This document shows positions 24,280 to 32,877 of a DNA stretch of 36,194 bases, in pieces. The position numbers and the translations under genes are program-made. Location of the stretch: assembly GCA_900550565.1 (NCBI GenBank), contig URSG01000010.1, positions 1 through 36,194 on the forward strand, given 5' to 3'. The stretch comes from an uncultured Rickettsiales bacterium. Its GTDB lineage: Bacteria > Pseudomonadota > Alphaproteobacteria > Rs-D84. The notes beneath the pieces are model-generated. The model did not search any database. It was not told the DNA's origin and saw only the letters and a list, made by a program, of their open reading frames with translations. Every line of letters begins with the position of its first letter. Positions within the stretch are counted from its first letter, which is position 1.

Positions 24280-24307
24280 ATTATATATCTTTTTGCCGCA
24301 TTTGCAA
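24280..24307 (-). promoter_or_regulatory. tRNA-Lys promoter
   Basis: On minus TTGCAA (24302-24307), 16-base spacer, TATAAT (24280-24285), about 20 bases before the mature tRNA. Confidence 0.65.
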
Positions 24308-24317
24308 GCGTTTATTA

Positions 24318-25769
24318 CTAGCGCAAATGTGATGACGGGTTGTATGCCTTGGTCCCCTTGCGGATTTCAAAATGTAATTGTGGCTTGTCAACCTTGCCCG
24401 TCATACCAACCGTTCCGATTTTTTGTCCGACCGACACACGTGCGCCACGACGAACCGACATAGAATCCATGTGCGCATACACGGTCATCCAACCGCCAGA
24501 ATGTTGAATAATAACCAGGTTGCCCATACCTTTGACCTCGTTCCCGGCGTATGCAACAACGCCGTTTTCCGCCGCCTTGACCGGTGTGCCACGCGACGCA
24601 CTGATGTTTATGCCGTCGTTAAACAGGCCACCTGCTTTTGCGCCATAGTGCGACAAAATTTTGCCACGGACCGGCCACGAGAATTTTGATGACGATCGCG
24701 CCGCGATTGTCGGCAATTTTTTACTGGGGTCTGATGATATTTTTTGTTTCGGCGCGGACGGGACCTTGGTCTGCGGCTGTTTGATGGCAGTTGTGCTTTT
24801 TTTAGCCGTGACCGCACTGGGCTTTTGCGATGATGTTGTCGTCACCGGCGCAACCGTATGGACGTTTGCCCCCGAGGCCACTGTTGCCGGGCGCGCGGTT
24901 TGTCCACCACCCAATGGCGCAGATGACAGATTTGGAACCTTTAACCGTTGTCCAACCGACAGCGTAAATGGCGCAGCGATATTATTCATAACGGCCAAAT
25001 CGTTCACAGGCACCGAATAACGGCGCGACAACGAAAACAACGTATCCCCTGGCGCAACCGAAATTTCGTCCAGTTGAACCCGTGTGGTTGTTGCAACAGG
25101 TGTTGATTTTTTTACCGGCGTCGCACTGGTTGTCGCGGATTGTTGCGCCACAGGCATCGCCGCCGCGCGTGGCGATTCCGCCGATTGTGATATTTTTAAT
25201 TTTTGCCCTATGCGCAGTGGTGCCGCCATATCCAGATTATTTCTGTGTGCCAATTCTTGGGGGGTGGACGCATACTGTTGCGCCAAAGAATACAATGTAT
25301 CACCACGCACAACGGTTATTTCAGTATCGCTGACTGGGACACTTGGTTGCGTTCGTGCGTATTCGGGAACAACCAAAAAATCGCCTGTTGACACATCTGT
25401 ATCATCGCGTTGCGCAACGCTTTGCCCGGTTGTCACATCAGACGCCTGGGCAACCGGTGCGCCATACAGCACAGAATCCGGCGCGTCATTATTTTGTGGT
25501 GGCACAATATAGTCATCAACAGACGCATACATCACGTAATCATCGGTGCCAACCGAACCATACAACTGGGGCGACGCATACACGCCATAGTCCGATGCCG
25601 CCGAGTTATAAATTTCTGGTTGTGTATTTGGATCAGCCAACAACGCAGGATATCGCGTGGAAATAAATTCGCCCACGGTATCGGGCAACGACGTAATCTT
25701 GGGCTGTAAATCACAGCCTGTGCCAAACGCTAAAAACACACATAAAAATAATACTGACGTCTTTCTCAC
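24318..25769 (-). CDS. NlpD-like lipoprotein with two LysM and a degenerate LytM domain
   Basis: 483 residues. The signal peptide ends in FGTGC with Cys19, so the protein is a lipoprotein. Two LysM modules (about 150-195, VVRGDTLYSLAQQYA; about 233-278, VAPGDTLFSLSRRYS) bind peptidoglycan. A Ser/Thr/Pro/Lys linker joins them to an M23/LytM domain (about 365-480). In that domain the first metal ligands are lost (NDGINI where active enzymes have HxGxD), while YAHMDS and QLHFEIR remain. This matches NlpD/EnvC proteins, which activate cell-wall amidases at the septum rather than cut. The start is GTG at 25769; no binding site precedes it and the promoter lies so close that the message is probably leaderless. 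Confidence 0.9.
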   Translation of the reverse strand: MRKTSVLFLCVFLAFGTGCDLQPKITSLPDTVGEFISTRYPALLADPNTQPEIYNSAASDYGVYASPQLYGSVGTDDYVMYASVDDYIVPPQNNDAPDSVLYGAPVAQASDVTTGQSVAQRDDTDVSTGDFLVVPEYARTQPSVPVSDTEITVVRGDTLYSLAQQYASTPQELAHRNNLDMAAPLRIGQKLKISQSAESPRAAAMPVAQQSATTSATPVKKSTPVATTTRVQLDEISVAPGDTLFSLSRRYSVPVNDLAVMNNIAAPFTLSVGQRLKVPNLSSAPLGGGQTARPATVASGANVHTVAPVTTTSSQKPSAVTAKKSTTAIKQPQTKVPSAPKQKISSDPSKKLPTIAARSSSKFSWPVRGKILSHYGAKAGGLFNDGINISASRGTPVKAAENGVVAYAGNEVKGMGNLVIIQHSGGWMTVYAHMDSMSVRRGARVSVGQKIGTVGMTGKVDKPQLHFEIRKGTKAYNPSSHLR

Positions 25770-25776
25770 GCGTATA

Positions 25777-25806
25777 ATTATATCACAAAATCAACACAAA
25801 ATACAA
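25777..25806 (-). promoter_or_regulatory. Promoter of the NlpD-like gene, implying a leaderless message
   Basis: On minus TTGTAT (25801-25806), 18-base spacer, TATAAT (25777-25782). The expected start of transcription, about seven bases past the -10, falls at 25769-25770, the G of the GTG codon. Confidence 0.55.
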
Positions 25807-25825
25807 AGCAATCTGAAACAAACAA

Positions 25826-26545
25826 TCAGTTTTTCACATCATCTTTGCGCATAAATAAAATACTGGCCTCAAACAACGCCCACATTGGTATTGCCAATGC
25901 AATCTGGGACACAATATCAGGTGGCGTCAGAATTGCCGCAACAACAACAATCAAAACTATTGCATAGCGACGCATTTTAACAACGCGCGACCGTGGCAAA
26001 ACCCCTATTCTGTTCAGCATAACCAAAACCAGCGGTAATTGAAACGCGGTTCCAAACACCTTTAACATACCGATTGTAAAATCCAGATAGTTTCGCGCCG
26101 CCGGCATCACTACCGCTGGCACTGGCGCAGACGCATTTAATTCCATAAAGAATCCAAACACAAACGGGAACATTACATAAAATGCAAACGCCGCACCACA
26201 AACAAACAAAATCGGCGACATTATCAATATCGGCCATATAAACGCACGTTCGCGCGTGCGCAGTCCCGGCGCAACAAACGCCCATATTTGATACAACGCA
26301 AATGGTATCACACACACCAATCCCACCAGCAACGCCAACGAAAACCGTATCATCAATCCATCAGACACGCCATTATATAACAGCACCCCATCAGGCCATA
26401 CATGCAACAGCGGTGCCGTCAACACCATCTGGAACCACGGCGCGACATACCAGCCTGCAATCGTCGCCAATCCAAAAACAGCGAACGTCCACAGCACCCT
26501 GCGACGTAATTCGGCGAAATGCTGCATCAATGTCATTTTTTGCAT
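25826..26545 (-). CDS. tatC: Sec-independent protein translocase subunit TatC
   Basis: Six-helix receptor for twin-arginine signal peptides. 239 residues with the family N-terminus MTLMQHFAELRRRVL, the helix pair with PFALYQIWAFVAPGLRTRERAF and FYVMFPFVFGFF, and late VLPRSRVVKMRRYAIVLIVVVAAILTPPD. It overlaps tatB by 13 bases. AAAAATG-type start with no strong binding site, consistent with coupling. Confidence 0.96.
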   Translation of the reverse strand: MQKMTLMQHFAELRRRVLWTFAVFGLATIAGWYVAPWFQMVLTAPLLHVWPDGVLLYNGVSDGLMIRFSLALLVGLVCVIPFALYQIWAFVAPGLRTRERAFIWPILIMSPILFVCGAAFAFYVMFPFVFGFFMELNASAPVPAVVMPAARNYLDFTIGMLKVFGTAFQLPLVLVMLNRIGVLPRSRVVKMRRYAIVLIVVVAAILTPPDIVSQIALAIPMWALFEASILFMRKDDVKN

Positions 26546-26832
26546 TTCTGCCCCCCTGTTTTTTTACCGGCCGGCCGGCGTTTTTTTATTGGCGTAGAAA
26601 ATTCTGCCAACATATCATCGGTTGTTGTTTTGATTAAATCATCAATCGGTTTTTCCAGTTCAATACTTTCTTTGATTTGTTCAGACGCATCTGTTATTCG
26701 CCAAATAATCGCACGAACAAATTTTACCGCACGCGCCAACCAGCGTGCCACATCAGGCCACATACGCGCAGGCAACACCACAATCGCAACCAGTATAATT
26801 ACTAAAAATTCTGCGCCACTGATTCCAAACAC
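26533..26832 (-). CDS. tatB: Sec-independent protein translocase subunit TatB
   Basis: 99 residues. One N-terminal helix in the TatB form (MFGISGAEFLVIILVAIVVL) is followed by an amphipathic helix (DVARWLARAVKFVRAI) and a charged Lys-rich tail. It works with TatC in the substrate-binding complex. The start codon is GTG at 26832 with AAAAGGG eight bases before it. Lies between lolA (12-base gap) and tatC (overlap). Confidence 0.93.
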   Translation of the reverse strand: MFGISGAEFLVIILVAIVVLPARMWPDVARWLARAVKFVRAIIWRITDASEQIKESIELEKPIDDLIKTTTDDMLAEFSTPIKKRRPAGKKTGGQKCKK

Positions 26833-26844
26833 GCGTTTGCCCTT

Positions 26845-27456
26845 TTAATCATAGAAATCATCACCGCCACTGGTGCTGACCGTTTTGTGGCGCGCAATTT
26901 GAAAATAATTTTTCCCGAAATCTGTTTTTGTTTTCAGCCCAGAAAACGCAACATCTGTTTTTGCACCAGTTGCGTCAACAACACTCCACGAATTTAACTT
27001 TACCGGTTTCTTGTCAAAAACAACCGTCATATTCCCCAGGCCTTCTTGGCCACGTAATTCCATTTTCAACGAAAACGTTTTATCCGTACTGGCCGTATCA
27101 ACCACATTTATATCAGCATTTTTTAAATCAATATTTTTTCTGATTAAAATGCCGGCCGGGGTGCTGGTCAACGGCACGGTTGTAATTTGATCCAGCGACC
27201 GGTCAAAAAAATATAAATCGCGCCCATCTGCAATCAACTGGACCGGCATATTTTTATAATCCAAACGAACACGCCCCGGGCGCAACATTGAAAACGTACC
27301 ACGTTCTGTTTTGCCAGACGCCGTCTGGGTAAAATTCCCCGTCAGTCCTGTAATAGAATTCAAATATTTTTCCGCGTTATTTACCAACGCTTTATCAACC
27401 GCTGCATGCGCCGAAAACGTGCATATACACAAAAATGCGATGAATATTTTTTTCAT
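26845..27456 (-). CDS. lolA: Outer membrane lipoprotein carrier LolA-like protein
   Basis: Periplasmic chaperone carrying lipoproteins from the inner to the outer membrane. 203 residues with signal peptide (to SAHA, about 18), then the LolA pattern: YLNSITGLTGNFTQT, GTFSMLRPGRVRLDYKNMP, LIADGRDLYFFDRSLDQITTVPL. The ATG overlaps the stop of the upstream phosphoesterase gene in an ATGA, and AGGGAGAGGA precedes it. The window itself encodes several lipoprotein clients. Confidence 0.92.
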   Translation of the reverse strand: MKKIFIAFLCICTFSAHAAVDKALVNNAEKYLNSITGLTGNFTQTASGKTERGTFSMLRPGRVRLDYKNMPVQLIADGRDLYFFDRSLDQITTVPLTSTPAGILIRKNIDLKNADINVVDTASTDKTFSLKMELRGQEGLGNMTVVFDKKPVKLNSWSVVDATGAKTDVAFSGLKTKTDFGKNYFQIARHKTVSTSGGDDFYD

Positions 27457-28415
27457 AAATCCTCTCCCTTGAACAGTTCAATTATACGATTGCGAACATT
27501 TTCCAAACTGTCGTTCACAACTGCGCCTGCGGCATACGTATGTCCGCCACCCCCCAGTGCCGACGCAATATGGTCAACTGCGCGCATACGTCCACGCAAA
27601 GAAACGCCGATTTGGTTTTCTTTTTGTTGCTTTAATAACGCGACGTATTCCACACCTTTTATCTGGGCCAACAAACTCAGTATCAATTCGCCACGCCCAT
27701 CAAGATGTTTGTAATCTTTCTTTTCAACTGTGGCCAACGCCAGATGGCCACGGAACAAAAATTCCGCCCCGGCGACAACTGCGGCCTCGGTCTGGATTGC
27801 GCGACGTGGTTTATTGTTCATACCGTCAACCAGTTCTGCGATATTTACACCACTGTCCACCAAATCCGCCATAATATTTAATGCCACACCATTTCCAGGT
27901 CGCACATACTTGAAAAATCCAGTATCCGTCAATATAGACAATGCCAACAAACTGGCCACGTCTAAATCAGAACGCCACGCCAAATCACGCATAATTTTAT
28001 ATATAATCGCACCGGTCGCCACGGCCTTGTCATCATCAATACATAATTGCGCAACATGCGAATCATTTATATGGTGGTCAATTTCAACTGTGTATTTGGC
28101 ATTTTCCAAGATTGGCATTGCCCCACCAATATTTCGTGCCGTCCCGTAATCCAGCACAATCGCCACATCAAATGGGCGCGCCATATCAATACGCGAATAA
28201 AATTGAATACGATTTCGGTCTGGGATATTATCCAGCGCATCTGGGATATTTCCGTCATACACACACAATGGTCGCCGCCCGTAATTCAGTTCTATTAAAC
28301 GCGCCAATGCCAACACACTGCACAACGCATCACCATCTGGATTTTTATGTGCAAAAATTGCCACGCTGTGCGCGGCACGTAATTTTTCATCAAATGTTTT
28401 CAGAACTGAATCCAT
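27453..28415 (-). CDS. DHH-family phosphoesterase, NrnA-like
   Basis: 320 residues. NrnA-type enzymes degrade short oligoribonucleotides and/or adenosine 3',5'-bisphosphate. The DHH domain shows FAHKNPDGDALCS near residue 22, VLDYG, and VEIDHHIND near 115. A DHHA1 domain with ALGGGGHTYAAGA near 293 closes the protein. All metal-binding motifs are kept. It lies 9 bases after recJ, another DHH protein, and overlaps lolA by four bases. Confidence 0.88.
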   Translation of the reverse strand: MDSVLKTFDEKLRAAHSVAIFAHKNPDGDALCSVLALARLIELNYGRRPLCVYDGNIPDALDNIPDRNRIQFYSRIDMARPFDVAIVLDYGTARNIGGAMPILENAKYTVEIDHHINDSHVAQLCIDDDKAVATGAIIYKIMRDLAWRSDLDVASLLALSILTDTGFFKYVRPGNGVALNIMADLVDSGVNIAELVDGMNNKPRRAIQTEAAVVAGAEFLFRGHLALATVEKKDYKHLDGRGELILSLLAQIKGVEYVALLKQQKENQIGVSLRGRMRAVDHIASALGGGGHTYAAGAVVNDSLENVRNRIIELFKGEDL

Positions 28416-28424
28416 ATTTATACC

Positions 28425-30179
28425 CTATCCAACAACAATGTCTTCTATAAAGAATTGTGCGCTGACCCGGCCGTTATATTCATTTTCTTTTAACCGCCCC
28501 AGCATTGTTATTGTAGTGTTTGTATTCGTATCGTCCAGTAAAAAGTCACCAACCGGCGTTCCAACCAAATTAAATCCGACAAACGCCAGTTGTCCCCCAC
28601 TGGTCGTGACAACACCGCGCAGATGCGCGCCACCACCCATCACACTGGCATACCGCAACGCCGCGCCATGCAGTATCAACGTTGGTTCTGGATTTCCCTG
28701 GCCAAATGGTTCCAACGCGTCCAGTTTTTTTATCAGCCCCATTGTGGCCGCCCCAGCGTCCAATTCTGCATCGGCAACAACCTCGGGCGTGGGCATAACG
28801 CCATTTAACTGGGTTCGCACGGCATCTTCTAAAAATGCACGAAACGCGTCTTCGTTTTCTGCGCCCAGAGAAAAACCGGCCGCTGCCGCGTGACCGCCCC
28901 CTTCGGACACAACGCCGGCCGCCAACGCGTCATGAATAATTTTGCCTAAATCTATACCCGGGATTGACCGACCAGACCCGTTTATCACACCATCGCTACG
29001 CGTTGCAACACACGACGGCAGATTATATTTATCTTTTAACCGGCCTGCGATAATTCCCATAACACCACCGTGCCAATCATCACCGCAAACAAACAAACTG
29101 CACCGGCCATCACGACAATAATTTTCCGCAATTTCAGTTGCGCGCAACATTATGGCATTTTGGATATCAATGCGTTCACTGTTCATGTGATGTAATCTGT
29201 TGGCCAAATCGCCCGCTATCAACGGGTTGTCTGTCAGCAATAATTCCAACGCAGGCGCGGCCGAATCTAAGCGTCCGGCGGCATTCAAACGTGGCCCCAG
29301 CGCAAATCCAACGGCATATACCGACGGCCGCTTTATTCCTGCGACCTGCATCAAGACGCGCAGCCCCAGATTTTGACGCAATCCCAAAACCTTTAACCCG
29401 GTTGTCACAAATGCACGGTTCAGCCCCACCAACGGCATCGTGTCACAAATTGTTCCCAACGCGACCAAGTCCAGACAGTTCATTAAATCCAACGATTTCA
29501 GACGTGCGCGCATTTCATCAGACAGTGTTCGTGATTTTAATTCACGCCGCAACGCAACCATTGTCATAAACGCAACCCCAACCCCGGCCAGATACGTCAA
29601 CCCAGATGTATCATCTGTGCGTTTTGGATTTACAACCGCGTCTGCCTCAGGCAACGCAACATCTGGGGAATGATGGTCTGTGACAACAACACGCAAACCG
29701 TGCGACCGCGCATACGCAACATCTGAAATTCCGGATATTCCGCAATCAACTGTTATCATCAGTTTTGCGCCACTTGCCACGATTTCATCAATGGCATTTT
29801 TATTCAGTCCATATCCTTCGCCTTCGCGCGTGGGCAAATGCCATATACAGGGCACCCCCAACGCACGCAAACATTTCACACAAATCGCAGTTGACGTAAT
29901 TCCGTCCACGTCATAGTCACCATAGACCGCGATTTTATCCCCACGCAAAATCGCATCTGCGATAACGCGCGCCGCCACGTCCATATCCTGTAATACAGAT
30001 GGATTTGGCATATATTCTTTGATACTGGGGTTTAAAAATTTTTGCTGCGCGTTTGAATCCGCCAGTCCGCGACTGATTAAGATTTTTTTAACTAAATCAT
30101 CTGCACCGACCGCGCCATCAGATGATGTCGCGACCATCCATGCCTGGCCCAGCATGGATTTATCAACTACCTTTCTCAC
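28425..30179 (-). CDS. recJ: Single-stranded-DNA-specific exonuclease RecJ
   Basis: 5'-3' exonuclease of recombination and mismatch repair. 584 residues with AVYGDYDVDGITSTAI near 85, VVTDHHSPDVALPEADAVVNP near 155, the DHHA1 motif SEGGGHAAAAGFSLG near 430 and a C-terminal OB-like domain ending with FVGFNL and ARFFIED-type strands. The frame begins at GTG 30179 with only a weak AAGAG; an ATG nine codons in is the alternative. A promoter with an overlapping inverted repeat lies just upstream. Confidence 0.95.
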   Translation of the reverse strand: MRKVVDKSMLGQAWMVATSSDGAVGADDLVKKILISRGLADSNAQQKFLNPSIKEYMPNPSVLQDMDVAARVIADAILRGDKIAVYGDYDVDGITSTAICVKCLRALGVPCIWHLPTREGEGYGLNKNAIDEIVASGAKLMITVDCGISGISDVAYARSHGLRVVVTDHHSPDVALPEADAVVNPKRTDDTSGLTYLAGVGVAFMTMVALRRELKSRTLSDEMRARLKSLDLMNCLDLVALGTICDTMPLVGLNRAFVTTGLKVLGLRQNLGLRVLMQVAGIKRPSVYAVGFALGPRLNAAGRLDSAAPALELLLTDNPLIAGDLANRLHHMNSERIDIQNAIMLRATEIAENYCRDGRCSLFVCGDDWHGGVMGIIAGRLKDKYNLPSCVATRSDGVINGSGRSIPGIDLGKIIHDALAAGVVSEGGGHAAAAGFSLGAENEDAFRAFLEDAVRTQLNGVMPTPEVVADAELDAGAATMGLIKKLDALEPFGQGNPEPTLILHGAALRYASVMGGGAHLRGVVTTSGGQLAFVGFNLVGTPVGDFLLDDTNTNTTITMLGRLKENEYNGRVSAQFFIEDIVVG

Positions 30180-30182
30180 GCT

Positions 30183-30210
30183 ATACTCTTTTTTTTATTA
30201 TCAAGAGTAT
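30183..30210. repeat. 8-bp inverted repeat at the recJ promoter
   Basis: ATACTCTT (30183-30190) and AAGAGTAT (30203-30210), perfect, 12 bases apart. The distal arm touches the -10 and the proximal arm lies in the leader: an operator-like placement. Confidence 0.55.
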
Positions 30211-30237
30211 TATAATAGAAAATTATTCAAATAGCAA
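30209..30237 (-). promoter_or_regulatory. recJ promoter inside the end of ftsI
   Basis: On minus TTGCTA (30232-30237), 17-base spacer, TATAAT (30209-30214). Transcription would start near 30202, about 23 bases before the GTG. Confidence 0.55.
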
Positions 30238-31857
30238 CGGCAGTATGCTGTCCAAGATTTTACCCGTCGTCGGCACAGCGTTCCACGCCGCGGTACGCAA
30301 CCCCCAATTTTCCTTGATTCCCTGGGGTTCGTCCAAAATTACCAGTATTGTATATTGTGGTGCTGCCACTGGAAAGATTCCTGCAAACGCGGTCAGATTA
30401 CGCCGTCTGTCCACACGTCCGTGTGCATCATATTTAACCGCCGTTGCCGTTTTTCCACCGATTTGAATTCCGGCCACACGCGCCTGTTTACCACTGGTTT
30501 CTTCGGCAATGCGCAACATTATCGGACGCAACCGCGCAGATATTTCCGACGACAGCACGCGTGTGCCACGCACCGCGCCAACATCGCGCTTTTGCAATGT
30601 TGGGTAAATATATATTCCGCCATTGGTCATCGCGTTGACCGCCAACAACAGGTGCATTGGTGATACTGATATACCGTGTCCATAAGACATTGTTGCGCGT
30701 TCAACCGGCCCCCATTTTGCCGGCATAATTGGGTGTTCTGTCTTGCCGAATTCCAATTCCAGTGGCGCATCAAAATGCAGACGATGAAAGAATTCACGTT
30801 GCGCCCCGTCTGGCAAATCCAGCGCGATTTGCGCACTGCCCACATTGCACGAATGCAACATAATTTCTTCTATGGTTAAATACGGGCGTGGTGGTTTGAA
30901 ACTGGACACGTCTGAAATACGCGCCGCCGTGCGTCCAAACTTGTCCTGAATTTTAAAGGGTTCTTTGACATAGTATTCTTTGTGAATACCGTTTTCCATC
31001 GCCATCGCCGTATTGAATATTTTAAATATAGACCCCATTTCATACACGCCACGCAACGGCTTGAACAGGCGGTTTGACGCAGAATCCATACTGCGGTTTT
31101 CTGGGTCAAAGTCCGGCAACGATACCATTGCCAACATTTCACCTGTTCGCGAATTCATCAACATTCCCATTGCGGCCTTGGCCTGGTATTTTTGCATTGC
31201 GATGGATAACTGTTCATAAAATACCGATTGAATTCGCGCGTCCAGTGACAAACGCAGTGGCGTGACATTTTCGCACAGATAATCATCGTATATTCGTTCT
31301 GCCCCTTCCAGTCCGTGGCCGTCGTTGCCAACAAAGCCAACGGCGTGTGAAAACAGTCTGCGCTTTGGATAGCGGCGTGTTTGAACAGGTTCCACGTCCA
31401 GCCCGGCCAACCGCGCCTGGGTTATCATATCGCGCTGATTATCACTGGCGTACTTTTTAATATAAATAAACTTGCGCGAAGAATACACCAACTTTAACGC
31501 ATCAGACACACTGTATTCATACGGGAATGCCTGGTGTATTAAATTTGCCACTTTTTCTTTGTCTTGGTCACGAACCTGGGACGGGCGCAACGTAATATGC
31601 CCAGACATAATATTTTTTGCCAATATATCGCCATTACGGTCAACAATATCTGCGCGCGCAACATTCCAATTTCCATCTGCGCCAGCCAGACGCGCACGGT
31701 CTGTTCCCTGGATTCCCAGTTGCAGCGTTCTGAACGCAAAAATAACAAAGACAAACACAAACAGACCATAAATCCAGCGCAACCGACGATGTCCAAATCT
31801 GTCGCCAGAATTTTCTATGAAACCGCGCTTTAAAATATCATGGCCAACTTCAAACAT
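30223..31857 (-). CDS. ftsI: Septal peptidoglycan transpeptidase FtsI (PBP3)
   Basis: 544 residues. A short basic cytoplasmic tail, one membrane helix (about 28-48), the N-terminal dimerisation/pedestal domain (IVDRNGDILAKN near 71) and the transpeptidase domain are present. The active-site serine is in SIFK (Ser276-Lys279), the second motif is SCN (336-338), and the third is K469-T470-A471 in QIGGKTATAVKY, where nearly all relatives have Lys-Thr-Gly. It cross-links septal wall and partners FtsL, encoded just before it. AGGGGA lies 11 bases before the ATG. Confidence 0.94.
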   Translation of the reverse strand: MFEVGHDILKRGFIENSGDRFGHRRLRWIYGLFVFVFVIFAFRTLQLGIQGTDRARLAGADGNWNVARADIVDRNGDILAKNIMSGHITLRPSQVRDQDKEKVANLIHQAFPYEYSVSDALKLVYSSRKFIYIKKYASDNQRDMITQARLAGLDVEPVQTRRYPKRRLFSHAVGFVGNDGHGLEGAERIYDDYLCENVTPLRLSLDARIQSVFYEQLSIAMQKYQAKAAMGMLMNSRTGEMLAMVSLPDFDPENRSMDSASNRLFKPLRGVYEMGSIFKIFNTAMAMENGIHKEYYVKEPFKIQDKFGRTAARISDVSSFKPPRPYLTIEEIMLHSCNVGSAQIALDLPDGAQREFFHRLHFDAPLELEFGKTEHPIMPAKWGPVERATMSYGHGISVSPMHLLLAVNAMTNGGIYIYPTLQKRDVGAVRGTRVLSSEISARLRPIMLRIAEETSGKQARVAGIQIGGKTATAVKYDAHGRVDRRRNLTAFAGIFPVAAPQYTILVILDEPQGIKENWGLRTAAWNAVPTTGKILDSILPLLFE

Positions 31858-32160
31858 TTATAAACTTTCCCCTGTTGTCCGCATCGGCAACTCGTCAATA
31901 GTTGTGCTTTTATGAAAACTTATAACCTCTGCCTTGGGGTTGATACTGACAACCAAATTACGCAAGATTTCAGGTCTGACATACGACGCAAAATTTGCCT
32001 GGCGCGCAGCAATCGTTTGTTGTGTCTGGACAATCTCGGCGCGAACACGGTCACGCGCCCTGTTCTGGGTCCGATAGCAAACCTGTAATGCCGTGGTCAG
32101 CACAAATATTGCACCCAGTGACCATACGCCGATTTGAAACATTCTCTCGTCTTCGTTCAT
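31858..32160 (-). CDS. ftsL: FtsL-like cell division protein
   Basis: 100 residues: short charged N-terminus, one membrane helix (about 11-28, VWSLGAIFVLTTALQV), then a helical region (RDRVRAEIVQTQQTIAARQ) of coiled-coil type. This is the single-pass layout of FtsL, which joins the FtsQBL complex and activates FtsWI. The call rests on shape and position: its stop abuts the ftsI start. The usual upstream mraZ and rsmH are missing; sufE is there instead. Confidence 0.75.
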   Translation of the reverse strand: MNEDERMFQIGVWSLGAIFVLTTALQVCYRTQNRARDRVRAEIVQTQQTIAARQANFASYVRPEILRNLVVSINPKAEVISFHKSTTIDELPMRTTGESL

Positions 32161-32182
32161 AAATAATGCCCACCTGTTTTAT

Positions 32183-32210
32183 TAAATACAGTGTATCACA
32201 AATTTTGCAA
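32183..32210 (-). promoter_or_regulatory. Candidate ftsL-ftsI promoter
   Basis: On minus TTGCAA (32205-32210), 16-base spacer, TATTTA (32183-32188), overlapping the end of sufE. Confidence 0.4.
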
Positions 32211-32558
32211 AAAACTAATCATAGAATTTACACCGTTCAGTCGCCCTGCCCCCAACGGCAAATCCAAACTGGCAAATTCTGTGGCTAAATCCATTTGTTT
32301 TATTTCATCGGCACTTTTGCCATCAACCATCGCAGTCATTATTGTAATAATTCCACGAACAATCCCAGAATCTGCGCGCCCATAAAACCGATTCCCCACG
32401 CGACATATTTCGGCACGCGACGCGCACCCGACGATGTCACCACAAATCGCATTATCTGGCACCGCCGGCGCGTGTGCGCCAATATCCATAACCATTTCCA
32501 GTTTATCTGCTGGCGCGGTCACCATATTCAACACAGATTTTATTTCGTCATAGGTCAT
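32196..32558 (-). CDS. sufE: Sulfur acceptor protein SufE
   Basis: 120 residues. SufE takes persulfide sulfur from SufS and passes it to SufB. The active cysteine is Cys45 in DIVGCASRAE, matching the VxGCxS loop of the family; the rest (GIVRGIITIMTAMVDGKSADEI) also fits. A GTG one codon upstream is open, but ATG at 32558 is chosen, with GGTGGTG before it. It starts 6 bases after the sufT stop. Confidence 0.9.
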   Translation of the reverse strand: MTYDEIKSVLNMVTAPADKLEMVMDIGAHAPAVPDNAICGDIVGCASRAEICRVGNRFYGRADSGIVRGIITIMTAMVDGKSADEIKQMDLATEFASLDLPLGAGRLNGVNSMISFLQNL

Positions 32559-32564
32559 CACACA

Positions 32565-32876
32565 TCACCACCCGTGTTCTGTCAAATCCAGTTCCAGACG
32601 CGCCGCGTCCGACATACGCGACAAATCCCACGCTGGTTCCCAAACTAAATTCACACGCACCGGCTTGTCCACTACGGCCTGGACCACAGATTGCACCTGG
32701 GCCAGCAATTCTTCCATCATAGGACACGTCGGACTGGTGAACGTCATATCTATATCAACCATATCAGGCGTTATATCAATTTTGTATATCAACCCCATAT
32801 CCCAAATATTTACCGGGATTTCTGGGTCAAACACAGTCTTTAACGCTGCGATAATATCATCACGTGAAAACGCCAT
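32565..32876 (-). CDS. sufT: SufT / MIP18-type Fe-S assembly protein
   Basis: 103 residues of the DUF59 family, auxiliary factors for cluster maturation and delivery. Seen: ALKTVFDPEIPVNIWDMGLIY, then MTFTSPTCPMMEEL with the conserved Cys, then WEPAWDLSRMSDAARLELDL. Only one base separates it from sufS. Weak GGTG binding site suggests coupling. Confidence 0.9.
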   Translation of the reverse strand: MAFSRDDIIAALKTVFDPEIPVNIWDMGLIYKIDITPDMVDIDMTFTSPTCPMMEELLAQVQSVVQAVVDKPVRVNLVWEPAWDLSRMSDAARLELDLTEHGW

Positions 32877-32877
32877 C

